From an uncultured Clostridia bacterium (lineage in GTDB: Bacteria; Bacillota; Clostridia; UBA1381): a stretch of 52,658 nt of DNA. Each line of letters begins with the position of its first letter. Position 1 is the first letter of the stretch. Below the pieces are notes generated by a model. That model did not search any database. It worked only from the letters and a program-made list of their open reading frames with translations, and was not told the DNA's origin. The stretch covers positions 1 through 52,658 of the forward strand of contig CANQQS010000004.1 in NCBI GenBank assembly GCA_947626045.1. The letters run 5' to 3'. Below, piece after piece: positions 43,701-51,950 of the stretch. Both the position numbers and the translations under genes were made by a program.

Positions 43701-44689
43701 CTGTAGGCGTGTCGAGCGAAAACATCACCGAGACGGCAAACCTTATCAAAATCATTATTCCGTTCGTTACGGACGGCAAGAAGGATATAACGGTTTACCG
43801 TTACCACGGCGGCAAAGCCGAGACAATGGCAAGCAGCGGTACGGGTGAGCGTTATGAGGTCGGTGACGGAGTTGTCACAATTTACGCGCAGAAATTCTCG
43901 ACGTATGCTATTGCGTACAATGACGACACAACGGCGCCGAGCGCTTCGCCTTCGCCTACACCCAAGCCGAGTACGGGCAGCACATCGCGCGGCAGCGGCA
44001 GCGGCAGAGGATCGGCGGTAACAACACCGAAGCCCACCGCGTCACCAAAGCCAACGGCGACAGCCGAACCGACGGCGACGAGCGAACCTGGGAGCAAGCC
44101 GACCGACGCGCCGCAGCCTACGGCAAAACCGAGTGATACTGAGAAAGCAATGCCGTTCACGGATGTTGCGGAGACGGATTGGTTCTACGACGCTGTTTAT
44201 AACGCTTACGTAAATAATCTCATAACCGGCACGAGCGAAACGACATTCGCTCCCGAAGCAGCACTCACGCGCGGAATGCTCGCGGCAATACTCGGACGTA
44301 TGGAGGGCGTTTCCGCAGCGTCGGGAGCGACGGAGTACACCGACGTTGACGCGGACGCGTATTACGCGCCGTACATCGCGTGGGGTACGGAAAACGGAAT
44401 ACTCCACGGTATGGGCGACGGTACATTCCGTCCCGACGAAAGCGTGACGCGCGAGCAGGCGGCGAAAATTATCAAAGAGTATTACGACTACAAGGGAGAA
44501 GGCCCCGAGGGCGCGTGGGCTGTACGTCTCGACTACAGCGACATTGCCTCGATTTCGGACTGGGCTTTGGAAGGCGTAATGTTCTGCGCGATGAAGGATA
44601 TTATGGTAGGACGCGACGGCGGATCGTTCGATCCGAAAGCAAATATCACCCGTGCCGAATGTGCGGCTGTAATCGGGCGTATAAAATAG
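37712..44689 (+). CDS. Giant SLH-anchored multi-LamG surface protein
   Basis: 2325 residues; AAGGGAG precedes the ATG. Order: signal peptide (1-32); LamG 1 (about 35-268); Ig-like (270-350); beta domain (350-430); domain X1 (about 435-656); short Ig-like modules; LamG 2 (about 830-1060); Ig-like modules; LamG 3 (about 1190-1388); Thr/Pro linker (1391-1469); domain X2 (1470-1728), which shares the motif HDDGFF(S/P)G(A/S)GER with X1; second linker (1729-1823); carboxypeptidase-regulatory-like domain (about 1825-1905); an Asp/Glu-rich domain; third linker; three SLH repeats (about 2147-2325). No catalytic domain is recognised, so it is probably a surface glycan-binding or adhesion scaffold. The pectate lyase gene follows. 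Confidence 0.9.
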   Translation: MKFRKSISLYTALIMLVSMFSPFGALSTATASGENHVIFAMNFDEASDSKTPAPQVGQAVIEAGSGTAVAFKAPENVDGHNTNAAYFPGGGSKTNPTWIEAKNGDGNPLFSGIDGAVVSMWILPEDVGSNTSWLYSVTNAGDGQFEGAAVASQREYIAAFITSGKLLRCERGAATNSTSYFIEKAYPEETNGHRIDIIEGENIQEVYVDGNLFMEGGTNKTISQILGEKGTRSSSCFKIGFIGWGETFKGYIDDVVVYDVAPNVNLGMTEISDESVALPTPAADAGYTVKWSAEGSSPISIDENGYDATITKPETDTDVKLTATITIGEGDGDTYKRELTKDFTVKVKGTTKYAAEVDTGSNDYLEIDGAESEFLEAAPVTVNVKGAVPAGQYIKSVKATQADGEETVTATKIGLKKYTFNMPAYNVKVSAELANIPDDLKDKLAEANKKFDATGADSSKLTDMGFEENTSADESTPDVKHASVMANKNTQTTPVTFNGTDGYGKNADWFMVEFVPSSFGKGKPGFNDMWFTDMDGTARYGFCYAAHDDGFFSGAGERNAPGKSTDRLANHTGTTPVSSNITSFTYTDDADVCHILVENGTDGYTVKMYKNYELIVTESYSGKFNGINKLGMFTATGSNDLPVSFGNLKIYSDIPHEGTPNIEIDYENEKLTGFDEGGSYTINEEEVSPDASTHTLSVTEYIPTENTETLSIVKKGSEGTTKDSAAQSLVVPARPAAPAGVTGEAPTAEGGKGKLKNTTDGMQYREKTDGTGGMWTDCTASETEVVAGKTYEVRTKATATAFASLAADVEVGAYVAPEPPDEYPTRLFYANFDENEIEAVKGKITNQGVTVAEDNGNKVASFDGSHYMEIAKDDGTPLLNGTETAAIHIKAKPANTTADWYFYAAPDATSQTDRTKTGGTKEMYIGAANIDGVLNLERYKGGREGMPAVKSTLAKDAWHDLDFLFNEDTMEAYIDGKFVGSQTYTGAKLSEILGTADTQVFYIGKANWGTGEYLKGMVDDISVYSIAPIVDIENKSITDLLTLPTVDADAGYTVEWTSDKPEVIKIENGAATVKQPAADTAVKLTAKITYGAGINISKDITVTVQGQTALKVTVDDAVQDNVTVDKTEAYLGDEINVTVTAPDGKVIKDVKAGDMSILTSGRHGAYKFTMPSSDVKVTVEFEEKKQTAVFHFEDGTADGITYVQEGSAGTMEFADGKTDKALKLTPSAKNGWYGTLDKFPLSLSFSVGAWIKPADMDNWWQRVFDFGTGEGNSIFVTTRGETPNAKSEGTYRMDAFGAGIDSPTKLTVNEWAYITVTYDEATDKVTLYLNGESVGTATCTKNMAEVYGGTANYIGKSQYAADALYSGLIDEMVIYNYAITADEIKELMGVEETPAPTATPSAAPTDAPTATPSATPTDEPTATPSVTPTDAPTATPSVTPTDAPTATPSVTPTDAPTATPTATTAPKPDDSSEHLKGNIVDGTYDTVFDASAIEDSFTDKKVDDEEALSGWTSNWSGENNSKGMNVNFITDGDKQWFQFYGPVIAASGTPADLYTPKYGSSAKWFAIDFLMSSSIEKGTGDPVFCHDAVLLDNDKKPIFGYAYTTHDDGFFPGSGERSYDADGTYTQMQSGDNFASFLGQDNGTAGVLYENGKSVMRIIVDNGVKYDGQDAYAVTCAIDKDGTGNFEVISTRYYKGSANGFGGIREATINTKEWYNNARYGNMKVYVEKEAPTPTASPSVSPTTSPSATPTDAPTTTPSAAPTDAPTTMPSVTPTDAPTATPSVTPTDAPTTAPSVTPTDAPTTTPSVTPTDEPTASPSVSPSQKPTLTFDVTGAVKNSDGTAAANRKLTLKPLGLETTTDENGNYAFDGVEAGSYNIVVETGDGKTVTTLIDVTDGNVSADITLPAANVASAVETTDSDTGSDIKVEDIVVGGLDELADAVADALPDADKTKDIEVKMTVESKKEDASDTEQQAIKQESNNKAEKLDYIDIDIIKTVGVSSENITETANLIKIIIPFVTDGKKDITVYRYHGGKAETMASSGTGERYEVGDGVVTIYAQKFSTYAIAYNDDTTAPSASPSPTPKPSTGSTSRGSGSGRGSAVTTPKPTASPKPTATAEPTATSEPGSKPTDAPQPTAKPSDTEKAMPFTDVAETDWFYDAVYNAYVNNLITGTSETTFAPEAALTRGMLAAILGRMEGVSAASGATEYTDVDADAYYAPYIAWGTENGILHGMGDGTFRPDESVTREQAAKIIKEYYDYKGEGPEGAWAVRLDYSDIASISDWALEGVMFCAMKDIMVGRDGGSFDPKANITRAECAAVIGRIK
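41884..42117 (+). repeat. In-frame 36-bp tandem repeats (first linker)
   Basis: Encodes about six units of TPTDAPTATPSV (12 residues, 36 bp). DNA copies are close enough for slippage or recombination to change length. Confidence 0.85.
42899..43170 (+). repeat. In-frame 36-bp tandem repeats (second linker)
   Basis: About seven units of the same 12-residue TPTDAPT(T/A)(T/M)PSV pattern, related in DNA to the first array about 1 kb upstream. Confidence 0.85.
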
Positions 44690-44789
44690 TTGCTTTTCAT
44701 GGGGTCCCTCCCGTGAAACACATACAACTCGGAAAATGACCGTTTGTAGAATACAAGCGGTCGTTTTCTGACATTACGGAGGTTTGTTT

Positions 44790-47327
44790 ATGAAAAAGTT
44801 AATTCCCTCTTTGCTCGCGCTGACCGTTCTTATATCAGCCGCGCCGTGCAATATTAAAACCGCGAAGGCTGCCGGAGAAATTCCAGCGTTTCCGGGCGCG
44901 GAGGGCGGCGGTATGTACGCAACGGGCGGACGCGGCGGCACGATCGTACACGTCACAAACCTGAACGACTCCGGTGCGGGTTCACTGCGCGACGCGGTAT
45001 CACATTCTGGAAGAATAGTCGTGTTCGACGTGGGCGGCACGATCAATTTAAAATCCGACATCTCGTGCGCCGGCAATGTCACCGTAGCCGGTCAGACTGC
45101 TCCCGGCGGCAAGGGAATTACGCTTAAGGGCGGAAAATTCGCGTTCGGCGGCGATAATACAATTGTAAGGTTTATATCCTCGCGTCCGGGCGAAAAGGGC
45201 GTGGAGTCCGATTACGACGCGTGGGGCGGCTCGAAGGGTTCAAATTCCATAATCGACCACTGCTCCATCGGCTGGGCGAACGACGAGCAGTTCGGCTTGT
45301 ATTCGGCGAGCAGCCAGACGGTGCAGTACACTATTATAGGACCGTCCAACTGCGTGTCGTACCATTCAAAAGGCGCGCACGGCTTCGGCGTGATGTTCGG
45401 TGCGTCGAACAACTCATGGCACCACAATCTTTTGTGCCACTCGCTTTCGCGTAATTTCCGCGGCAAGGTGAGCGGCTCAAATCCTATGGAATTTGTAAAC
45501 AATGTAATATACGACTGGGGCTACCAGACCGCGTACGGCTCAATGGGGCATTTGAATTATGTGGGAAATTATCTTAAAATGGGACCCTCGACAAAAGGCG
45601 GTCAGCGGTTTATAAATTTGTCGAGCGGTTCCCACTATGAGCTTTTCAGATTTTATCTTACGGGCAATAAAATAACACGACCCGACGGCACTCCGTATTC
45701 CGACGCGGTAAACACGAACAACCGGAACGGCGGCGTAAGCTATAACAGCCACGGCGCGGAAGCGGATTACCGTGTTGACACGTATTTCCCGATAAGCGCT
45801 TCAACGGGCGCGGACGTGTCTATGGCGAAATCGCCGGAAACGGCTGACGCTGCGTTTGAAAAAGTCGTGTCATACGCGGGCGCGTCGATAAATCCAGCTG
45901 ACAACTCGCAGAGCGGATATAATTACGCGTCCGACGACACCCGCACGAAAATAGACGCGCAGGTGCTATACGAGGCGCGCACCGGCACAGGCTCGCTCAC
46001 AGGCGGACGCGATTTTTCGACCGTGACGGACAGCGCCGTAAAGGACGCAATCAGCACCTACGGCATACAGTACTGCGACTATAATTCATACTATCCTCCC
46101 GCAACGCAGAAGGAGATAGTCGATACCGATTACGACGGTATGCCGGATGAGTGGGAGCTCGCCCGCGGGCTTGACCCGAATAAAGCGGCTGACGCTAAAA
46201 GCGACTATCTCGGCGACGGCTATAACAATATCGAATATTATATAAACGACTTGACGGTCAACGCATTCCCGAAAGGCGTTGTAACGGTTTCACCGACGAC
46301 TGTCGATTTGGGCGAGGATTACGCTCATGCCAAGGCTGACGCGGACGCGATAACGCTTTCACCGACGACGATAAAGGAAGCGTCGGATTTAACGCTCCCG
46401 CAGACGGGCGCGCTGCACGGCTCAAAAATAGTGTGGAGCAGCAGCTCGTCCGCAATCCTCATGCAGAACAATCAAATTTCCGAGGTTATACGTCCCGACG
46501 GCGCAAACGAGACCGTTACGCTTACGGCAAGCGTCACCGTCGGAGATTTTACGATAAGGCGCGGATTTACCGTAACGGTAATAGGACTGCCGAAAAAGTT
46601 TGATTTCGGCGACGGCGCGGCTCAGGACGGCTATACCGCCGTTACGTCATCATCGGCGTACTCGCTCATGACGCGCTACGGTTTTATCGAAACGAATGTG
46701 GAAGGAATGACGCGCGCGCCGGGAGAAATCCCGTCCGGCTTTGACGCGCTGTACGGCGATCAGATTTTGTGCTCCGCGGTAAACGCTCCGTTTACCTTTA
46801 AGGCGGACGTTCCGAACGGAAAATATATTGTGACTGTCCACTACGGCAGCTGGAACGATGCGTTCGGTACAAATTACACAGTGGAAGGCGTTGTTTCCGG
46901 CAACCTTGAGTCAACCGCGTCGGCGCAATATAAAACAAAGGTTGAAGTTACAGACGGCGCAATCGACATAACCGTAAACAAGGGCGCGAAAGCGTGGGGC
47001 GGCTACATAAGCGGCATGGATGTAATCCCGATCGAAGCGCCGCCCATAGCAGAACCGCCCGACGAGGATCCGCGTGTAGAAACGGAGCTTTCGCCCGACA
47101 AAACAATAATTACCGCGTCGCCCGTAAACTGCGGTGAAGGTACGCTCATCTGCGCACTTTACGCAGGAGACGGGCTGATAAAATGCTTTACCGGGGAGTA
47201 CACGGGCGACGATATGGATTTTGATGTTGTAAGCGGCGCGGACAAGGCGGTTGTCATGCTGTGGAACAGCATGGACGGTATGACGCCGACATGCGAAGCA
47301 TGCAAAACAAACCTTCTCGGGCAATAA
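44790..47327 (+). CDS. Secreted pectate lyase (PL1-type) with C-terminal accessory domains
   Basis: 845 residues from the ATG at 44790 (GGAGG 7 nt upstream). Signal peptide 1-28 (cut near AKAAGE). The N-terminal 430 residues form a right-handed beta-helix lyase: FPGAEGGGMYATGGRGG, VTNLNDSGAGSLRDAV, DHCSIGWANDEQFGLY, SLSRNFRGKVS, FVNNVIYDWG. Then a Ca-binding-like DTDYDGMPDEWE segment (about 447-490), an Ig-like domain (about 495-590), a carbohydrate-binding-like domain (KKFDFGDGAAQDGYTAV, about 595-745) and a small C-terminal domain. No SLH, so it is released or held by partners. Cleaves polygalacturonate by beta-elimination. Follows the SLH scaffold gene by 100 bp. Confidence 0.93.
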   Translation: MKKLIPSLLALTVLISAAPCNIKTAKAAGEIPAFPGAEGGGMYATGGRGGTIVHVTNLNDSGAGSLRDAVSHSGRIVVFDVGGTINLKSDISCAGNVTVAGQTAPGGKGITLKGGKFAFGGDNTIVRFISSRPGEKGVESDYDAWGGSKGSNSIIDHCSIGWANDEQFGLYSASSQTVQYTIIGPSNCVSYHSKGAHGFGVMFGASNNSWHHNLLCHSLSRNFRGKVSGSNPMEFVNNVIYDWGYQTAYGSMGHLNYVGNYLKMGPSTKGGQRFINLSSGSHYELFRFYLTGNKITRPDGTPYSDAVNTNNRNGGVSYNSHGAEADYRVDTYFPISASTGADVSMAKSPETADAAFEKVVSYAGASINPADNSQSGYNYASDDTRTKIDAQVLYEARTGTGSLTGGRDFSTVTDSAVKDAISTYGIQYCDYNSYYPPATQKEIVDTDYDGMPDEWELARGLDPNKAADAKSDYLGDGYNNIEYYINDLTVNAFPKGVVTVSPTTVDLGEDYAHAKADADAITLSPTTIKEASDLTLPQTGALHGSKIVWSSSSSAILMQNNQISEVIRPDGANETVTLTASVTVGDFTIRRGFTVTVIGLPKKFDFGDGAAQDGYTAVTSSSAYSLMTRYGFIETNVEGMTRAPGEIPSGFDALYGDQILCSAVNAPFTFKADVPNGKYIVTVHYGSWNDAFGTNYTVEGVVSGNLESTASAQYKTKVEVTDGAIDITVNKGAKAWGGYISGMDVIPIEAPPIAEPPDEDPRVETELSPDKTIITASPVNCGEGTLICALYAGDGLIKCFTGEYTGDDMDFDVVSGADKAVVMLWNSMDGMTPTCEACKTNLLGQ

Positions 47328-47353
47328 AAACAGAAAAACCACCCTCAACCTAC

Positions 47354-47382
47354 AAGCGATTACCTTTTGGTAATCGCTTTTT
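47354..47382. terminator. Terminator after the pectate lyase
   Basis: AAGCGATTACC pairs with GGTAATCGCTT over TTTT, then T residues. It also marks the edge of the AT-rich acquired region. Confidence 0.9.
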
Positions 47383-47393
47383 CATGTTTGCTT

Positions 47394-47851
47394 CTATTTT
47401 CTCAGTTGCATTGTATTCAATACAATTCTCTTGATTGCCCGATTAACAGATTGCGGATTTGGAACATTGCCGTAACGGTTTTTAAATACAAATCCTGTCA
47501 TTCCATCTATTACGGTTTCGTTTGCTCCGGTTTCTTTCTGCTCATTCTTAATCATTTCAAATGCGTCTCTGACTGAATCTAACATAGGAATTGTACGGAT
47601 GCCTGTCTCTGTCTTTACCTCAGAAATATGCAATACTGATGTGCGCTTTTCTCCGACCGGATAATAAACAACGCTATGGTTAATGCTGATTACACCTTTT
47701 TCAAAATCCAAATCCTTCCACCGCAAACCCAACGCTTCACCGATACGACAGCCTGTACCGAATAAGAATACACATACCGATTATCTGAACTTCTCTGCAT
47801 CTCTCCTTTAAGCAGAGCTCCTTCCCGCGAATCTTTTCTTGTCTTAGCCAT
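47394..47851 (-). pseudogene. Tyrosine recombinase (Tn916-type integrase) remnant
   Basis: The N-terminus MAKTRKDSREG..YVYSYS (from 47851) matches the start of Tn916-family integrases. It then jumps, in another frame, to TGCRIGEALGLRWKDLDF, the catalytic-arginine region, so about 200 codons are deleted. The C-terminus stops at NRAIKRIVLNTMQLRK and lacks the final His-x-x-Arg and Tyr boxes. Not functional. Confidence 0.8.
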
Positions 47852-47905
47852 TTTGATTCCCCTTCTAAAGTGTGTATGGCGTTTTTGCCAAAAAAGAAAG
47901 GACTG

Positions 47906-48052
47906 ATGAAAGTGAAACAAAAATATTTACCGGGAACAGTTCGAGAACGGATGCGGGATTGAATGAAAAAATCAAACCTCACTCAATCAGAGCTAACAAA
48001 ACGCATTGATATTGCGGAAAGCAGGTTACCAAAGGAACTAATCTTCAATTAG
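47906..48052 (+). pseudogene. XRE-family regulator remnant
   Basis: Reads MKVKQKYLPGTVRERMRD, an in-frame TGA, then MKKSNLTQSELTKRIDIAES, the first half of a helix-turn-helix, and stops. AAAGGA precedes the ATG. Belongs to the same decayed element as the integrase. Confidence 0.6.
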
Positions 48053-48104
48053 GAAATCAGCAGCAGTTACGCCTTCTCTGTACGGAATAAATGATATAAT
48101 CAAG

Positions 48105-48268
48105 TTATCTTCCTTTATAGAGATCATGAACAATACCGCTGATAGCCTCTAAAACATTGCTTTTGCCCGATCTGTTGTTGCCAACCATTATTGTAAGACT
48201 ATTTCCCGATTCAAAATTTACATTAAAATCTATTAAGTTTTTATAATTTTTAACAAATAATCCTTTTA
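48105..48268 (-). pseudogene. Fragment of an ABC/SMC-like ATPase
   Basis: Minus strand encodes LFVKNYKNLIDFNVNF, then MVGNNRSGKSNVLEAISGIV, a Walker A region of the AAA_15/OLD-type ATPases, then a stop after LYKGR. No in-frame start codon precedes it; it begins right after the hsdS stop. About 50 codons of a much longer gene remain. Confidence 0.6.
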
Positions 48269-49636
48269 ATTTTCATTAAAAATCGTCTCCTCGAACTCTT
48301 TTTTTGCTTGTGTACGTAGTTTTGCGGCTTCCGCATGCTTTATTTTGATTTGATTTCTAATTGCAGAATTTTTTTTCACTATAGTTTCTTGAGTAATAAC
48401 ATCAGGATTGTCAGAATGTAGTGGTAATCTGGGCAGTGTCAACATCTCAAGAAAATCCGCACTTACACGCTGCTGACCGGCTGAACCGGTAAAATAGTTC
48501 ATGGCAATTTTTCGTAATCTTTTGGTTCTCAGAAGGCAATGTATATATCCGGGAATAGCATTTTTATTTGTTCTAAACACGTGAAACTCTGTAGAACCAT
48601 ATGCAAACCCGTTTTTTAAATTTACCGCAACCGCACATTTTCCGTTTTGCATACATGGAGTTATCTTTGCCCATATAATGTCATTTTCTTGAAAAGCCGT
48701 ATATCCTTTACTCTTGCTTACTTTTCCGGTCTTTTGTTCAATAATTTCACCATATATGTCGGATACGCATTCCATTGGTATAAACGAAACATCTTCAATA
48801 TTTTCCGGATATATGGTTTTGGGGTTAATTGCACAAAAGAATTCTAATGGCAGATTGTCAAACTGTGACGATTTGAAAACATCCTGCGGCTTGATTGTAT
48901 TGCTGTTCATTTTCGCGCCCCAACCGACCAGTTTAGAAAAACTTGTAGTTTTTAATAATTTTAAATCGTTTTTGTTTACAATGTTTTTTTCTATTTTTAA
49001 CATATCAAAAATATAATTATCCATTTCTTCATTCAGCGAATCTGCTTCGAGCTCAAGTGCCTGAGCTTTCTTTATGCGCTTATTGTATTTTTCAACCAAC
49101 TTATATTGAACATCTATTGGCGGCACAGGAATATTAATATTTGATAATTTGTCATACGATAATGTCTGTCGAACCGATCCTGTAGTATTATCTTTTATCA
49201 ATGTGTTGAATATCGATGTTTTTAAAACAAGGTACAGATATTCCGGTAAAAGAGTTTCCTTGCATTTGAAAACGACATATGCCGGACTGATATACTCATT
49301 TGATAATTCAGCAGTTTTTAATCCAATGGAACCGACATTTACCCTGTAGGGATTGTATGTCAAATACCCATTCTCAACATAAATATAAGGTTGGTTTATG
49401 TTTTTTCCCAATTCCGTATAGGCATCAAACATACCGACTTCATTTGAAATACCTAAAATCCCGAACTTCCTTTCCGGTTCTTCATAAAGCTTTGTTTTTG
49501 CCGTAATATGAATTGTATGTTTGCCTATATTACTAATAGGATAATTTGAGGCAACGGATGTTGAAAAGAAGTATTTTACATTCCACTGTTCGGTTTCACT
49601 GAAGCGAATAGTCTTTAATAAATTACTTCTTACCAC
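48266..49636 (-). CDS. hsdS: Type I-like restriction-modification specificity subunit
   Basis: 456 residues with two target-recognition halves (about 1-165 and 235-400), each followed by a helical spacer: PVPPIDVQYKLVEKYNKRIK and onward (about 175-215), and ITQETIVKKNSAIRNQIKIK to the C-terminus. Recognises the two halves of a split DNA site. Start ATG overlaps the stop of the methylase gene by 7 bp, so the two are translationally coupled. AT-rich. Confidence 0.92.
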   Translation of the reverse strand: MVRSNLLKTIRFSETEQWNVKYFFSTSVASNYPISNIGKHTIHITAKTKLYEEPERKFGILGISNEVGMFDAYTELGKNINQPYIYVENGYLTYNPYRVNVGSIGLKTAELSNEYISPAYVVFKCKETLLPEYLYLVLKTSIFNTLIKDNTTGSVRQTLSYDKLSNINIPVPPIDVQYKLVEKYNKRIKKAQALELEADSLNEEMDNYIFDMLKIEKNIVNKNDLKLLKTTSFSKLVGWGAKMNSNTIKPQDVFKSSQFDNLPLEFFCAINPKTIYPENIEDVSFIPMECVSDIYGEIIEQKTGKVSKSKGYTAFQENDIIWAKITPCMQNGKCAVAVNLKNGFAYGSTEFHVFRTNKNAIPGYIHCLLRTKRLRKIAMNYFTGSAGQQRVSADFLEMLTLPRLPLHSDNPDVITQETIVKKNSAIRNQIKIKHAEAAKLRTQAKKEFEETIFNEN

Positions 49637-51906
49637 TTTAATTCAACCTCCTTACAATCAGAAATACGGCAAAGTTTACCCGAGGAATTTATGGTATAAG
49701 ATATACGGCCCTCGGATTCTGTCCATAGCCTATTCTTGATTCTATATTCTTTATACTCATCTTTAAGATTTGGCAGCTGATTACCGGCAGAGAACGACCC
49801 TGTTGAAGTAATCCCTGCATCATCAACTATAGCAACGGGAATTTCGTAATCGAAATATTGTTTTGTAAGTGATTTTGCCTCTTCCGAGATTGTTTTTTCA
49901 AGATTTTTAAGCTCTCTTTCCGCATTGGTGATAATGGTTTTAACCTTAAGCTTTTTTGCCTTTTCTGTTTTAATTTTTTCTTTAAGAGTATTTATTTCAG
50001 CAATGTATTGCTCACGGACTTCTTGCTCAGCCTTTGTTTTTGCATCTGAATATTGCAATTCTTCTTCTTCGGTAAAACGCTTGAAGAATACAAGGCTTGG
50101 TTTTACGGTAGCGCCGGCGGCAATAAATACATCCTGAGGAATTGAGCAAATTAAAATTATTTTTGCTCTTCCTTCAAAATATTCTCTGACTTTTTGAAGA
50201 TTGGATGTATTCAGTACGCCTTCCGGTAAAACCATTCCCATACGTCCACCCTTCTTAAGAAGACGCAGGCAGCGTTCCATAAAAAGAACCTCTGTAAGAC
50301 CGGACATTGACCCGGTATCATACAATGAAAGCAGCTTTTTACCTATATTATCATTCACTTGTTTCAGTGCATTTTCGTAAGCCTCACCATATTTCTTTTT
50401 ATATTTTTTAATTAAAGTTTCATCGGTAAACCTATCAGCTTCCGTAACCTTTTGATTTTTGTCGATACGCGCACCAAAAGGAGGGTTAGTTAAAATAACA
50501 TCAAAACGCTCTTCGAAAATGCCGTTAACATTCAACAAACCGTCATGATGATGAACTCCACCGTGTCCATCACCATGCATAATCATGTTCATCTTTGATG
50601 TTCTTGCCATACGGGGATTAGCATCGGTACCATAAATACAATTATGTGACAAATTGTACATACGGCTGCCCTCTGTTTGTGTATCCAGCTCTTTATTTAA
50701 AATTGTCTGCATATTTTCAATACGCTTATTAACAGCGAGCTGTGCCGATTCTGAAAGATTTTCATAATTATCTCCCTCGATTTCGGTACGCAATTTTGCT
50801 TTTTGCGTCTTTATGTCATTCTCAATCTGTTCACGCACATATTCAAATGCTTTAATTAAAAAGCCCCCGCTGCCGCAAGTAGGATCACAAATAACTTCAC
50901 ATTCCTTTGGATCCAGGATTGACGTCATAAAATCTACAATAGTACGCGGTGTAAAGAATTGACCAAGTTCACCCCTGAAAGTTGTGCCAAGAAATTGTTC
51001 AAATGCAATTCCTTTGACATCGTCCTGTGTATCAGAAAGGTTATAGACTTGTAATTTTTCCAATATTTGTTCAAAACTGTTCTGACGAATCTTTATGTTT
51101 TCATTGTCATCAAACAATCTGTCTTCTTTAAAAACATCTTTTGTATCGTTAAACAAAATTTGCATGTACGGTAAATCAACACCACTTTTTTTGAGAGTTG
51201 GCCGGGTGTATTTTTCATAATCTTTTTCTAATTGTTGGAATTTTTTTAGTGTAAAAACCTCGCTTCCTCGTTTATCTCTTTCATAGCGAATCTTCATGAA
51301 TAATATTTTGCTTATTTCATCAAAAGCAGCCTCGGGAGAAAGTTTATCATTGTTTCTAATGATGTTATGGCATGTACGAAGCATTTTAGTAAATTCTTCT
51401 CGTGTAAAGGTTTTCGTCTTTCCTAAAATCTCTTTTACCTTTTTATCAATAAGCGCTTCTTCCGCGGTGGGGATAGCGACAACTTCGACCAATTCTTTGG
51501 GTAAATATTCTTTATTAACATTAAAGTATTTTGTTTCTTTTTCATTTGTAGTCACAAAAAAACTTGCCCCCGCCCAAGAGGCATAATTATATCCCTGATA
51601 ATAATCTTCTTCACGGATACGCACATTTTCTGCTTTACATTCAACAACTATAAAAGCAGCTTTACTTTCGTCTTTGTCCTTTTTCGATTTCCAAACAACA
51701 ATATCAGCGCGTGCTTTTCCTTGACCGCGTTGAGAGTTGTTGACTTTGAGTTCTTGTGCCATTTGTTCAAGGGAATAACCATAGTCATCAACAAGTTTCT
51801 TTATATATTTTTGACGCACTTTTTCCTCCGGTGTTTCTATATGCCAGGAATTTGTCAGCGGACAAAATATTTTTCCGTTCTCTCTTTTTATTTGCAATTC
51901 ACTCAT
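49630..51906 (-). CDS. Nuclease-methyltransferase fusion (HsdR-N-type PD-(D/E)XK plus HsdM N6-adenine methylase)
   Basis: 758 residues from the ATG at 51906 (AGGAG upstream). Residues about 1-150 carry an HsdR N-terminal-like nuclease: RADIVVW (Asp68) and IVVECKAENV (Glu89, Lys91). Then an HsdM N-terminal helical domain, and the methylase core with FFTPRTIVDFM, motif I DPTCGSGGF (about 341-349), and motif IV NPPFGARI (about 474). A long Lys/Glu coiled coil (about 610-690) and a C-terminal cap end it. No helicase-type HsdR gene is in the window. The layout recalls BcgI-like (type IIB/IIG) enzymes using a separate specificity subunit, but a methylase-only role cannot be excluded. Confidence 0.88.
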   Translation of the reverse strand: MSELQIKRENGKIFCPLTNSWHIETPEEKVRQKYIKKLVDDYGYSLEQMAQELKVNNSQRGQGKARADIVVWKSKKDKDESKAAFIVVECKAENVRIREEDYYQGYNYASWAGASFFVTTNEKETKYFNVNKEYLPKELVEVVAIPTAEEALIDKKVKEILGKTKTFTREEFTKMLRTCHNIIRNNDKLSPEAAFDEISKILFMKIRYERDKRGSEVFTLKKFQQLEKDYEKYTRPTLKKSGVDLPYMQILFNDTKDVFKEDRLFDDNENIKIRQNSFEQILEKLQVYNLSDTQDDVKGIAFEQFLGTTFRGELGQFFTPRTIVDFMTSILDPKECEVICDPTCGSGGFLIKAFEYVREQIENDIKTQKAKLRTEIEGDNYENLSESAQLAVNKRIENMQTILNKELDTQTEGSRMYNLSHNCIYGTDANPRMARTSKMNMIMHGDGHGGVHHHDGLLNVNGIFEERFDVILTNPPFGARIDKNQKVTEADRFTDETLIKKYKKKYGEAYENALKQVNDNIGKKLLSLYDTGSMSGLTEVLFMERCLRLLKKGGRMGMVLPEGVLNTSNLQKVREYFEGRAKIILICSIPQDVFIAAGATVKPSLVFFKRFTEEEELQYSDAKTKAEQEVREQYIAEINTLKEKIKTEKAKKLKVKTIITNAERELKNLEKTISEEAKSLTKQYFDYEIPVAIVDDAGITSTGSFSAGNQLPNLKDEYKEYRIKNRLWTESEGRISYTINSSGKLCRISDCKEVELKW

Positions 51907-51950
51907 ATTATTTCTCCTGCTCAACTGTAATCAGATATTATTCTATGACT

